64,000 bases of DNA from contig CASDQW010000119.1 of assembly GCA_949282965.1 (NCBI GenBank), positions 1 through 64,000 on the forward strand, written 5' to 3'. The stretch comes from an uncultured Lentisphaeria bacterium (GTDB lineage Bacteria > Verrucomicrobiota > Lentisphaeria > Victivallales > Victivallaceae). The first letter of the stretch is position 1. Each line of letters begins with the position of its first letter. The notes beneath the pieces are model-generated. The model saw only the letters and a program-made list of their open reading frames with translations, was not told where the DNA came from and did not search any database. Made by a program: the position numbers and the translations under genes. Positions 37,875 through 47,920 of the stretch are shown here, one piece after another.

Positions 37875-37917
37875 CATAATAACCGCAAGAATTCACCCGA
37901 ATAACGGAGAGACGGCG

Positions 37918-40083
37918 ATGAGAAAACAGTGGATGACGATGTTTGCAGTGTGTGCTGCGGCGGTGTTGAGCTGTACGGCGGCGGACCTGGCGATCAACGG
38001 AGATTTCAAGGAAGGGGCCGGCAAGGACGGCATTCCGGTCGGCTGGATGCAGAACAAGGGCGCGTGGAACAAGCCCTGGGGACAGGCAAAGCTGGCGGAC
38101 GGTGTCCTGACCATTGTCTCACCCGCCAAGGAAACGCATTTGTACACCCGTACCCGGAATTTCAAGTTTCATCCGGGCGACGAGTTCGAAATGGAAATGA
38201 CGGCCAGCGGCAAGGGAACGCTGGAATTCGGTATTTACGCATATACGAACGAGGCCGTTTTCTGCGAGTCGACGATCGTGAAGGTGCCGTTGAGTGAAAA
38301 ACCGACGGTATTCAAGCAGCGTCTGATTCCCCGCGCCGGTCGCGGGAACACGCCGGAAATGGCCCGGATGGTAGTCGGTGCGGGGCCCGGCTCCGAAGTG
38401 GTGATTACCAGCATCGCCGCACGGTTGGTGGAAAAGGCTGCCGCCGGTTCCGCCGCGCTGGCGCTTAACGGCGACTTCAAAGAGGGCGTCGGCAAAGACG
38501 GTCTCCCCGCCCGCTGGATCCAGAACAAGGGCGGGTGGAACAAGCCGTGGGGGACGGTTGCGCTCAGAGACGGCAAGCTTGTCATCACCTCTGCCGGACA
38601 CCGGACGCATATATACACCGCCAAACCGCGATTTGAATGCCGTGCCGACGAAGTGTTTGAAATCGAAGTGACGGCGCGCGGCAAGGGCAAACTTGAATTC
38701 GGTATCTATGCCTACAACCGGCAGGACGGATACTGCGATACTTCGTCTCATACCGCAATGCTCGGAGACCAGGAAACCGTATACAAAAGTCGTTTCGTGC
38801 CCCGCGCCGGACGCGGCAATACGCCGGAAATGATCAGCGTATTTGTCGGTGTCGACGCCGGCGGCGAGGCGGAGATCAGCCGGATCGAGGCCCGACGTCT
38901 GGAAATGGCACCGGAACGGAAGCTGGACGCTGCGCAGGATTTTGTGCTGGATGATTTCTCTTCGGTGGCGAAGTGGAAAAGCAACCGCCAGGATCGCGCT
39001 CCCCGGAGCGTGATGGTGGACGGCAATCCGGCGATGGCGTTGACGCTGCCTGCGATCGTAACCAGCGGAGCGCTGCTGGACATGGATGAGTCGATGATTT
39101 TCGCCGGTCATCAGGGGATCCGGTTCCGGGTCAAAGGGGAGCCCGGCAAAAAAGTGATGCTGCCGGTGGCCGTGGCCGGGATCAGCAGCAATCTGGGGTC
39201 CTGGAGATATACCGCCTATGTGCCGGTGGAAGGCGATTCCTGGCAGACGGTGACCCTGGCGTGGTCGGATTTCGTGCCGCCGGGCGGTGTGGAAAACGGC
39301 GAATTCGGCGCGCCCGGCGCCCTGAACGCGAGCGGGGTCGGCACGGTCGTGTTCGGGGACCGCTGGCAGATTGAGCATTGCAACCGCGCGATTGCGCCGT
39401 ACACGGTGACGGTCGATGACCTGACGCTGGTCAAGAACGCCGCCGCCACTCCGATGGAAAAATATCCCGACAAGCCGCTGGCCGGCGTGATCGAAAAGAT
39501 GAAGGCCGGCGAACCGGTATCGATCATCTGTTCCGGTGACTCGATCACTGCCGGGACCTCCGTTCAGGACCCCGATGCCAACCGCTATGGGGTGAAGTTG
39601 CAGGAATTTCTGCGGCAGGCGTTTCACAATGACAAGATCCAGGTGGAGGTCGTGGCCGTGGGCGGTGCGCGCACGTTCGACCTGCAGGTCTGGGCCGGGC
39701 GCGACTTTGCCGGAAAAAAACCGGATCTGGTGACGGTGCTGATCGGCTACAACGACAAGAGCGCCGCCTGGTCGCCGCGCTATTACCGCAAATCGCTGGA
39801 AACCTATATCGACAAGGTCAAATCGATCACCGGCGGCAGTCCGGCGTTTCTGCTGCTTGCGACGATTCCGGGGCGGGGCGTGCGTTACACGATGATGGAC
39901 GACTTCGCCGAGGAGGTGCGGCAACTGGGACGGGACCGGGGAATCGCGGTTTATGACCTGGCCGCGGATTTCAAGGCGTTGCCGGAGTCGGAATTCAAGG
40001 AGAATTTCGCCGACATGGCGCATCCGAACAATGCCGGACATGAGTTCATCGCCCGCAAGATCACCGACTTCCTGAGTAAATAA
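37918..40083 (+). CDS. Secreted SGNH-hydrolase (esterase) with tandem binding modules
   Basis: A 721-residue protein with a signal peptide (MRKQWMTMFAVCAAAVLSCTA). Two homologous modules of about 150 residues follow: residues 23-170 and 178-330, each opening NGDFKEG.GKDG and closing in PRAGRGNTPEM. A third beta-sandwich (340-505) precedes the SGNH/GDSL domain (about 520-721), with block I GDSITAG, block III GYNDKS and the catalytic DMAHPNNAGH near the end. The family removes acyl groups from polysaccharides. The tandem modules are probably carbohydrate-binding. RBS GGAGAG supports the start. Its terminator is at 40100-40145. Confidence 0.85.
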   Translation: MRKQWMTMFAVCAAAVLSCTAADLAINGDFKEGAGKDGIPVGWMQNKGAWNKPWGQAKLADGVLTIVSPAKETHLYTRTRNFKFHPGDEFEMEMTASGKGTLEFGIYAYTNEAVFCESTIVKVPLSEKPTVFKQRLIPRAGRGNTPEMARMVVGAGPGSEVVITSIAARLVEKAAAGSAALALNGDFKEGVGKDGLPARWIQNKGGWNKPWGTVALRDGKLVITSAGHRTHIYTAKPRFECRADEVFEIEVTARGKGKLEFGIYAYNRQDGYCDTSSHTAMLGDQETVYKSRFVPRAGRGNTPEMISVFVGVDAGGEAEISRIEARRLEMAPERKLDAAQDFVLDDFSSVAKWKSNRQDRAPRSVMVDGNPAMALTLPAIVTSGALLDMDESMIFAGHQGIRFRVKGEPGKKVMLPVAVAGISSNLGSWRYTAYVPVEGDSWQTVTLAWSDFVPPGGVENGEFGAPGALNASGVGTVVFGDRWQIEHCNRAIAPYTVTVDDLTLVKNAAATPMEKYPDKPLAGVIEKMKAGEPVSIICSGDSITAGTSVQDPDANRYGVKLQEFLRQAFHNDKIQVEVVAVGGARTFDLQVWAGRDFAGKKPDLVTVLIGYNDKSAAWSPRYYRKSLETYIDKVKSITGGSPAFLLLATIPGRGVRYTMMDDFAEEVRQLGRDRGIAVYDLAADFKALPESEFKENFADMAHPNNAGHEFIARKITDFLSK

Positions 40084-40099
40084 GTTTCCGGTGGTCGTT

Positions 40100-40145
40100 G
40101 CCGCCGTTTCTCCGTCCATGTGACGGGAAACGGCGGCTGTTTTTT
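40100..40145 (+). terminator. Intrinsic terminator after the SGNH-hydrolase gene
   Basis: GCCGCCGTTTC (40100-40110) pairs with GAAACGGCGGC (40127-40137), a perfect 11-bp stem with a 16-nt loop; TGTTTTTT follows. It separates this gene from the convergent lyase gene ending at 40159. Confidence 0.88.
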
Positions 40146-40158
40146 CGGAGGGGCGTGG

Positions 40159-43100
40159 TTACGGCGCGGACGGAATGTGGCGTGTCAATTGGTACTTGCC
40201 TGGCGTCAGGGACAGGACGCCGCACAGCCGTTCGGGGTGGGCGGTGAAGGTCCGGACTTCGCCGTTGCCGGAAGCCGGGCGGACCGTCCACTCGCCGGCG
40301 GCGAAATCGGCGAAGACCACCCGGGAAACCGACTCCGGAACGGTGATTTCCACCGTATCGGCCACCGGGGAGAAGTTTCCGCCCAGCACCAGCAGCGTGT
40401 CCGCCAGTGTCAATTCCAGGTGCGCGGGGCCTTCACGAAGCGCCACCGGTGCCGGTTCCACCTCCGGATCACCCGGCTGCAGGACCGCGAGAAACCGGGT
40501 GTCCCGCTGCTGGACGGCGGGGGCGATCATGGTGCGGGTGCCGTTTTCTTCAGGGAGGCCGGTCGAGGGGAGTTCGAAGGTTTTGCCGAACACCCGTCGC
40601 GAGTCCGGTCCGGAGTGCGTTTCCACCGTCAGGGGGGCCTGCGGCAGCAGCAGCCGGGTGGTCAGTTGCCCCGCTCCGTACCGGGAGACGAAGGTCCGTT
40701 CCCGCCGCTCCGGCGCGCTCAGCGTATTGAATTGAAACCAGGTCCGGACGGCGTCGCCGGAGGTGCGTACCCGGTCGAACACCACCAGCGCGGCGGGTTG
40801 TCCGGGGCGTCCGGTATGGAGGAACACGAAACTGCGCACATAGCGGCTGATTTTTTTCGTATAGGCTGCCGCCAGATCGTTCTTGAAGAAACTGTAGAAC
40901 GGACGCTGCCGGTCCGGGCCGAAATCGGCGGCCAGCATGGCTCCGTTCTTCGATTTTTCCAGCATTTCCTGGAGGCTGGAGGGGGATTTTCCGCTCGGCC
41001 AGCCGCAGAAATACTGCTGGCCGCCGTCGTTGGCCAGCCAGCCCCAGTCCTCGTCGGGATCGTAGGCGAGCAGGACATTGTGGGCGATGGAGCGTTTGTT
41101 GAAATTCCGGTCGTATGGCGTGCCGAACTGCAGGTAAATCCCGAGGTCAACCGCCTGCAACCCCCGGTAATAAAGCTGAAAACTCCCGGCGTCAAGGTGC
41201 TGATGCCCGACGGACTGATAGTTGGCGCCCTTCAAGAACACCAGCACGTCGCGGGAATCCGCGCCCATGGTCCAGCCGGTCCGGGCGGCCATCGCCGGAT
41301 ACGGCGGCGGCATGAGACGGGTCAGCGGCAGGTGCGAGTAATCCGGTTGCGCCGGAAGGATCGGGTCGTTGAACAGCAGGAACTGCACCGGGTGGTTGAA
41401 TTTCCAGGTGTCGATGCCCTGTCGCTGCGATTCGCCCTTCAGCACCGGATCGGCGCTGTAGGCGGCGGAAAGAAACGTGCTTTCGTAATTGCTGGAGTAC
41501 AATCCGCGCTGATTGGTCATGTAGAAGTCATCGCCGTCCCGGAACATGGTGCCGTCCGGCAGCCGCAGGTAGAACCAGCTGTACGGCAGTTTTTTCACAT
41601 AGTCCGGAAAAGCCTGAACATCGTTCATGCGTTCGTAGAGCAGTGCGGCGATCACGTCGCCGCTGAAACGGACCACGCCGTACGCCATCCCCTGATTGTG
41701 CCACAGACTGCGGTATTCGAAGCGGTGCATCGGCACAATCTCTTCAAAAAAACGATAGGTGCAGTACCGGTAGGGCAGGGGATTTTCGCCGTACAGGGCA
41801 ATTCCCATGGCGATCAGGTCGCGGGTGAACTGCATTTCGTTGCCGTGTCCGTTGACGACATCCTGCTTGAACGGGGGATAGCCGATTTCCGTCCGTTCCG
41901 CCAGTTCCAGCATTTTTTCGGCCATGGCGGCGCGTTCCTCCGGCGTCAGGGCGTCGAAGCACCAGTCGTAAATCAGGGACGCGGTCAGAATCGTATGCCC
42001 GATGGCCCGGGTGACGTCGGTCATGTTGTCGTACCAGATCTGTGACAGGTAATCCCGGAAGGCCGCCGCCGTTTCTCCGGCAAGTTTCCGGTCGCCGCGC
42101 ATCAGGGCGACGAAGGCCCGGACCTGAATGTATTTTTCGAAGGTCGGGTCGCAGGTGGAAATTTCCGCGTCCCGGATTTGCGGTGTGATGATCTGCGCGG
42201 CGGTCTGCTGTGCTTTTTCCCATACTTCGCGGTTTTCCGGAAGTTCCAGATTGCCGCGGATGGCGGGCAGGGTCTGGGAAGAGAGGAACACCCGGGGATG
42301 TTCGTCCGGCGGCAAAACCGTCGGACGATAGCGGGTTGCGGCCTCCGGTACTTTCGGCGGCTGATACGGCGTCAGCGTCAACTTGTCCAGTTGGATGCCG
42401 GGCGGCAGGCGGAAGCGCAGGCGATGAACGCCCGACTCCAGGCGAAGGTCCATGATCGGGCGTTCCCGGTAGGGATTGTGGGCTTCATGCGCGAAAACCA
42501 CCACCCGTTTGCGCCATGGCCCGTCGTCGCAGCGTACCCCGATCCGCGGTGAAGCCGCGTTGTTCGCCGCCGCCCGCAAGCGGCGGGCCAGCGGTTCTTC
42601 GGCCGCGACGGCGGTCGTTAAAATATAATGTCCCGGACGGACTTCGAACGACATTTCCAGTTCCGCCACCGCCGCGTCCGCGTCCGGGCGGAGGCGGATG
42701 CCCTTGCCGCCGGAGAAGCGGCGGTCGGCGACAATTTCCAGCTGATCCGGCGAAAAGCGGAGCCGTTCCGCCTCCATCTGCAGCTCCGGATCGTCCGGGG
42801 AGTATTCCGGGCCGACCGTGATGTCGGAAATCAGGAATTCCCCCTCCTGGTTTGCGAACGGCGAGCCGAACATGAATTCCAGCCGGTCGATCCGGTCGTC
42901 CCGGCCGGGGGCGGTCTGCCATTTTAACGTGCGGTCGGAGCCGGCGGAAATCACCATCGGAACCGGTTCTTGCCCAAATAATTTCCGGTCCCATCTCATC
43001 AGCGACCAGGCCGGTTTGTCCGCGTCGGGCGCGAACGTATTGAAGATGACGCCGCCGTAGCGTTCAGACCGGAGGGATGCCACCCGGAACCGCACCGCCC

Positions 43101-43338
43101 GTCCGCTCAGCGACACCGGCCGCTCCAGTTTCAGGCGGAACTTCAAATAGGCGTTGCCGTTGGGTCTCGGCTGCGGGGTCTTTCCAGTCAGCCGGATCAT
43201 TTTTTTCCCGTCCCGCTGAAAAAACTCCACCTGCCCGACGCCCCGCTGGAGCTGCGCCCCGTCCAGCAGGTCTGTCGCGGTCATGCCGGAGGCGAGGCCG
43301 AACGCCAGCAGCGCCGGTAATCCGAGCCGCAGTCTCAT
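40159..43338 (-). CDS. Large secreted heparinase II/III-family lyase with N-terminal binding domains
   Basis: A 1059-residue protein with a signal peptide (MRLRLGLPALLAFGLASGMTA). Residues 22-165 resemble the free-standing module at 22853-23386. Residues 170-320 form a second beta-sandwich. An all-alpha region (about 350-640) is followed by the heparinase II/III-like domain (about 650-930: VGHQHLDAGSFQLYYR, VDLGIYLQFGTPYDRNF, IAHNVLLAYD). The H-x-D and HN signatures are present. The last 100 residues are a beta-rich C-terminal part. It follows a pseudopilin gene with a gap of 1 bp, so they are translated as a pair. The polysaccharide is unknown. Confidence 0.82.
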   Translation of the reverse strand: MRLRLGLPALLAFGLASGMTATDLLDGAQLQRGVGQVEFFQRDGKKMIRLTGKTPQPRPNGNAYLKFRLKLERPVSLSGRAVRFRVASLRSERYGGVIFNTFAPDADKPAWSLMRWDRKLFGQEPVPMVISAGSDRTLKWQTAPGRDDRIDRLEFMFGSPFANQEGEFLISDITVGPEYSPDDPELQMEAERLRFSPDQLEIVADRRFSGGKGIRLRPDADAAVAELEMSFEVRPGHYILTTAVAAEEPLARRLRAAANNAASPRIGVRCDDGPWRKRVVVFAHEAHNPYRERPIMDLRLESGVHRLRFRLPPGIQLDKLTLTPYQPPKVPEAATRYRPTVLPPDEHPRVFLSSQTLPAIRGNLELPENREVWEKAQQTAAQIITPQIRDAEISTCDPTFEKYIQVRAFVALMRGDRKLAGETAAAFRDYLSQIWYDNMTDVTRAIGHTILTASLIYDWCFDALTPEERAAMAEKMLELAERTEIGYPPFKQDVVNGHGNEMQFTRDLIAMGIALYGENPLPYRYCTYRFFEEIVPMHRFEYRSLWHNQGMAYGVVRFSGDVIAALLYERMNDVQAFPDYVKKLPYSWFYLRLPDGTMFRDGDDFYMTNQRGLYSSNYESTFLSAAYSADPVLKGESQRQGIDTWKFNHPVQFLLFNDPILPAQPDYSHLPLTRLMPPPYPAMAARTGWTMGADSRDVLVFLKGANYQSVGHQHLDAGSFQLYYRGLQAVDLGIYLQFGTPYDRNFNKRSIAHNVLLAYDPDEDWGWLANDGGQQYFCGWPSGKSPSSLQEMLEKSKNGAMLAADFGPDRQRPFYSFFKNDLAAAYTKKISRYVRSFVFLHTGRPGQPAALVVFDRVRTSGDAVRTWFQFNTLSAPERRERTFVSRYGAGQLTTRLLLPQAPLTVETHSGPDSRRVFGKTFELPSTGLPEENGTRTMIAPAVQQRDTRFLAVLQPGDPEVEPAPVALREGPAHLELTLADTLLVLGGNFSPVADTVEITVPESVSRVVFADFAAGEWTVRPASGNGEVRTFTAHPERLCGVLSLTPGKYQLTRHIPSAP

Positions 43339-43339
43339 G

Positions 43340-44101
<762 letters not shown>

Positions 44102-44227
44102 AATCCGTGTCCTTTCTTTTTCAAAAGTTTTTCCGGACTGGTTGATTTTGAGTAGTCTATATATATTATATTACAGAAAAATGGATAAAAAATGCTTTTT
44201 ATAGCTAAAAAGATAAGGAATATGATC

Positions 44228-45259
44228 ATGCATGAGGAATTTATCTTTCCCCCGAGAGCGGCATCCCGGTCGCCGTTTCGACTGCATCTGGCGGGGACTT
44301 CGTATTGTGACGGCAGTTATTACATTGACATGCGCGCGCAGGATACGTACTTTGTTTTTGAATATGTGGAACGGGGGCGCGGTCATTTGATCGTGGATGA
44401 GGGGGATTATTTTCCCGAAGCCGGAGACGTGTATTTCGTTCCGGATCACGGTCGGCGCTTTTATCGGTCCGATTCGGCCGACCCGTGGGTGAAACACTGG
44501 TTCAACGTCAGCGGGCCGCTGGTGCGGGAGCTGCTGCGGATCTACGATCTGGAACACGTACACTGGGTCCGGCACTTTTCGCGTCCGGAGTTGTTCACCG
44601 AAGGGCTGAGCCGGTTGCGGAAAAACCCGGAAAAGGCGCATTTGCCGCTGGGGCCGGAGATCATCTGTGCGATTGTTACGCAAATGGCTGCGGATGTTCA
44701 GCACTCGGTCGAGGCGGAAGGCCCGATCAGTGATGAGGGACGGCTATTGCGTGATTTTCTGGAAAAACAGATTTTCCATCCCATGCCGGATCTGGTGACG
44801 ATGGGAAAGATCCTGCACCGTTCAGAGGTCCAGACCATCCGTATTTTCCGTCGGGATTTCGGGGAGACCCCGTATCAGTATTTATTGAAGCGGAAACTGG
44901 CGGCGGCGCAGGAGCTGCTGTGCAGCACCCGGCGAACGATCAAGCAGATTGCCGCCGATCTGCATTTTTCCAACGAATATTATTTTGCCGGGTTATTCAA
45001 ACGGAAAGTGGGACATGCTCCGGGGCAGTACCGGCGGATTGCCGCCACTGGAGAGCTGCATCAAGTCGATCTGGTGGAAACGGCGCCGGGACAATATGTC
45101 AATGCCATTTTTCTTCATGATTCCGGGTCGGAGGCGGAGGCGGACGAAAAGACTTCACCACAGTTGGAGAAGGAATCGGACGGAACCGATCACAAGCCGA
45201 CAACCGGCACCGGACGATCCGGACGGCAGCCTTGCGGAAAAGACGACGGAAAGGTATAA
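44228..45259 (+). CDS. AraC-family transcriptional regulator
   Basis: About 343 residues from ATG 44228, with AAGGA 8 nt upstream. The N-terminal half is a cupin-like arabinose-binding-type domain (HLAGTSYCDGSYYIDMRAQD, VFEYVERGRGHLIVD, GDVYFVPDH). Residues about 180-285 carry the double HTH (MGKILHRSEVQTIRIF; IKQIAADLHFSNEYYFAGLFKRKVG). The C-terminal 55 residues are charged and low-complexity. It is divergent from the pseudopilin-lyase pair at 40159-44101 (126 bp apart). Its neighbour on the right is tRNA-Arg. Confidence 0.9.
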   Translation: MHEEFIFPPRAASRSPFRLHLAGTSYCDGSYYIDMRAQDTYFVFEYVERGRGHLIVDEGDYFPEAGDVYFVPDHGRRFYRSDSADPWVKHWFNVSGPLVRELLRIYDLEHVHWVRHFSRPELFTEGLSRLRKNPEKAHLPLGPEIICAIVTQMAADVQHSVEAEGPISDEGRLLRDFLEKQIFHPMPDLVTMGKILHRSEVQTIRIFRRDFGETPYQYLLKRKLAAAQELLCSTRRTIKQIAADLHFSNEYYFAGLFKRKVGHAPGQYRRIAATGELHQVDLVETAPGQYVNAIFLHDSGSEAEADEKTSPQLEKESDGTDHKPTTGTGRSGRQPCGKDDGKV

Positions 45260-45265
45260 AAAAAT

Positions 45266-45341
45266 GGTACACCCATAGGGATTTGAACCCCAAACCTTCT
45301 GGTCCGTAGCCAGACGCTCTATCCAATTGAGCTATGGGTGC
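45266..45341 (-). tRNA. tRNA-Arg (ACG anticodon)
   Basis: On the minus strand the sequence forms a full cloverleaf: acceptor GCACCCA/TGGGTGT (G1-U72 wobble), D arm GCTCAATTGGATAGAGC, anticodon loop CTACGGA with anticodon ACG, and a T arm with GGTTCAAAT. CCA is encoded. 76 nt. A34 is expected to be edited to inosine by TadA. Confidence 0.93.
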
Positions 45342-45422
45342 ACTTGGTTTGACAACGTTTCTTAAATTACAGCCGGAACCTTTTTTTGCAAGCTCAGAAA
45401 GGCAATTTTTTATGTTTTTTCT

Positions 45423-47327
45423 TTATTTTCGACCGAAACGGCGTTCGATTTCCGCCAGGGTGATGGTCAGCATGGTCGGACGGCCGTGCGGACACAGGGT
45501 CCCTTGACGGCATTTCCCCAGCTGTTCCAGCAGCTGCCTGGCCATTTCCGGCGTCAGGTGGTCATGCGCTTTGATGGCCGCCTTGCAGGCGGCCCGCGCC
45601 ACGAATTCCGTTTCCAGAGGCAGGCGCGCGGCGGTGTTTTCGATCAATTCGGCCAGCATGTCCAGCAGCAGTTTTTCCAGATCGCCCGTCGGCAGGGCGG
45701 CGGGAACCGCGTTCAGCATGATGGTGTGGTTGCCCAGCGGCTCCAGATCGAAACCGAGTTTTTCCAACAGATCCCGGCTGCGCCACAGCATCGCCGCCGC
45801 TGTTCGCGGCAACTCCACGGAGAGCGGCAGCAGCAGCCGCTGGGCCGGGATGTCCGCACTGCTGTCCCGCAGCAGTTGCTCAAACAGAATCCGCTCATGG
45901 GCCGCATGTTGATCCACCAGCACCAGTCCCGCCGGACCGGAGGCGATGATGTACGTGTCGTCCAGCACTCCGATCACCGCCGTGGGCCAGTTGCCGTTGA
46001 ACACCATGGCTCCGGGGAGCGGATGCGGCGTGCGTGACGGCGTTTCCTCCGGCGCATGGGGTTCCGGATTTTTCGCCGGGGGCGGCGGCAAAGGCGTCGC
46101 GGGTTCCCGGTCGACGCGTGGTTGATCCGTCAAGCCGGTGTCCGGAACGATGGTTGCTGCCGGCGGTGCCGGAGGCGCTGCCGCGGTCAGTGGTTCTGCC
46201 GGGAGGGCGGCGGGCGCTGCCTGTTCCGGCGGCTCGAAGAAATCCTCCTGGCGTACCGGGGACGGCGTGTAATGGATGCGGACACTTTCCAGCAACGGCT
46301 CCATCGGGACCTTCGGATCCAGGGCCGATACCGGTGTGCGGCGCCGGCGAAGCGCCATTCCCACAGCCGCGGCCACGGCGCGGGAAACAACGTATTCCTG
46401 CTTGAACCGGACTTCGCGCTTGGCCGGATGCACATTCACGTCCACCGCGCCCGGGTCCATAGTGAGAAAAAGCACACAGGGCGGATAACGGCCCGCATCG
46501 CTCAAGGTCGCATATCCTTCCCGCAGCCCCCGGTAGAGGGCCGGGGATTCCACCGCCCGGCCGTTGACGAAGGTGCGCTGTTCCCGGCGGCTGTTGCGGG
46601 AGAAGCCCGGTGCGGCGATATAACCACTGATATCGATGCCGTTTTCCCGGTGTTGCACCGGCAGCATCTGATCCTGAAAATGGCGGCCGAAAAAAGCGCG
46701 CAGCCGGGAATCCAGCTGTTCGGAAGCCGGAGAGTGAATCGCGACCCGGCCGTCCATAAGCAATTCGAAGGTGATCCGGGGATAAGGCAGGGCCAGCATC
46801 AGCAGGGCCTCCTCCAGATGATGTTCTTCCGTGGCCGGGCTTTTCAGAAATTTCTTTCGCGCGGGGGTATTGAAAAAGAGGTCGCGTACCCGGATGGTCG
46901 TGCCCGGCGCACAACCGGCGGGCAAAGTTTCGACGATCTTGCCGCCAGCGACTTCTACCCGGAAGCCTTCCAATGCGTCCGCCGTGCGGGTTTCGATGGA
47001 AAATCTGGAAATCGCCGCGATCGAGGGAATCGCCTCTCCCCGGAACCCCAGCGTGGCAATGCGGTCAATATCGGCTTCTTCCCGGATTTTGCTGGTGCCA
47101 TGCGGTTCCAGTGACAGCAGCGCATCGTCTGGATCCATGCCGCAGCCGTTGTCGGAGACGGCGATCAGCCGGGTGCCCGCGCGTTCGATTTCGACGCGAA
47201 TCCGGTCGGCGCCGGCGTCAATGGCGTTTTCCACCAGTTCCTTGAGGACCGAAGCCGGGCGTTCGATGACTTCCCCGGCGGCGATACGGTTGCTGAGATG
47301 TTCGGAAAGAACGTGAATTTTGCTCAT
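45423..47327 (-). CDS. mutL: DNA mismatch repair protein MutL with endonuclease motif
   Basis: A 634-residue protein with the GHKL ATPase N-terminus (NRIAAGEVIERPASVLKELVENAIDAGA; DNGCGMD; GTSKI; GFRGEA), a Pro-rich linker (about 350-440) and the C-terminal dimerisation domain. The latter has DQHAAHERILFE, the DQHA(X)2E(X)4E endonuclease motif, and CPHGRPT near the end. It is therefore predicted to nick DNA itself, as MutL does in organisms without MutH. It overlaps the upstream TPR gene by 4 bp (ATGA, 47324-47327), so ABC ATPase, TPR protein and MutL form one operon. Confidence 0.95.
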   Translation of the reverse strand: MSKIHVLSEHLSNRIAAGEVIERPASVLKELVENAIDAGADRIRVEIERAGTRLIAVSDNGCGMDPDDALLSLEPHGTSKIREEADIDRIATLGFRGEAIPSIAAISRFSIETRTADALEGFRVEVAGGKIVETLPAGCAPGTTIRVRDLFFNTPARKKFLKSPATEEHHLEEALLMLALPYPRITFELLMDGRVAIHSPASEQLDSRLRAFFGRHFQDQMLPVQHRENGIDISGYIAAPGFSRNSRREQRTFVNGRAVESPALYRGLREGYATLSDAGRYPPCVLFLTMDPGAVDVNVHPAKREVRFKQEYVVSRAVAAAVGMALRRRRTPVSALDPKVPMEPLLESVRIHYTPSPVRQEDFFEPPEQAAPAALPAEPLTAAAPPAPPAATIVPDTGLTDQPRVDREPATPLPPPPAKNPEPHAPEETPSRTPHPLPGAMVFNGNWPTAVIGVLDDTYIIASGPAGLVLVDQHAAHERILFEQLLRDSSADIPAQRLLLPLSVELPRTAAAMLWRSRDLLEKLGFDLEPLGNHTIMLNAVPAALPTGDLEKLLLDMLAELIENTAARLPLETEFVARAACKAAIKAHDHLTPEMARQLLEQLGKCRQGTLCPHGRPTMLTITLAEIERRFGRK

Positions 47328-47920
47328 CTTTTCGAGTGGCCCGTATTGTTGTCCAGGTCGCCGACGGGGCCGCCCAGGCGTTTCCGCGCTTCCAGAAAAT
47401 GCCGTCTGGCGGCTGCCTGATCATTCAATGCGGCATAGACACTGGATAAATTCAAATGTACCATCGGCGATTCCGGATTGAGTTCCAGCGACTTCTTCAA
47501 TTCGCTCAGCGCCTCCGGATATTGGCCGCGCCGGAAGAGCACCTGCCCGAGATTGTTATGGGCCGGAGCGTCAAACATATTGCGGTCGATCAACTTCCGG
47601 AAAACCTCTTCCGCTTCCGGAAACCGGCCGCTTTCGTAGTAGATGCGCCCCAGCAGCCGCAAAGCCATCGGATGCGGTTCGTGTTGCAGAATTTCCTTCA
47701 GAATCACTTCCGCGGTGGCCAGACGGCCGTCTTCCACTTCGGAATAAGCGCGCCCGAGTCTCTGCATGGTCCGTTCGAGCCGGGCGGAGTTCTGGCGCTC
47801 TGCGGCCGTGGCGGCCCGGCGGCGCGCCGGAAAACGATAAGTAAGGACCAGTAGCGTGGTCAGCAACACCACCCCCGCCAGCGGAATGAGCAGACTGAAG
47901 AGTTTCGAGTGTTTGATCAT
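47324..47920 (-). CDS. Membrane-anchored TPR protein
   Basis: 198 residues from ATG 47920, which overlaps the stop of the ABC ATPase gene (ATGA). One N-terminal transmembrane helix (LFSLLIPLAGVVLLTTLLVL) is followed by about four to five tetratricopeptide repeats (HPMALRLLGRIYYESGRFPEAEEVF; APAHNNLGQVLFRRGQYPEALSEL; SPMVHLNLSSVYAALNDQAAA). A scaffold of unknown partner; no functional link to its neighbours is evident. Confidence 0.85.
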   Translation of the reverse strand: MIKHSKLFSLLIPLAGVVLLTTLLVLTYRFPARRRAATAAERQNSARLERTMQRLGRAYSEVEDGRLATAEVILKEILQHEPHPMALRLLGRIYYESGRFPEAEEVFRKLIDRNMFDAPAHNNLGQVLFRRGQYPEALSELKKSLELNPESPMVHLNLSSVYAALNDQAAARRHFLEARKRLGGPVGDLDNNTGHSKR

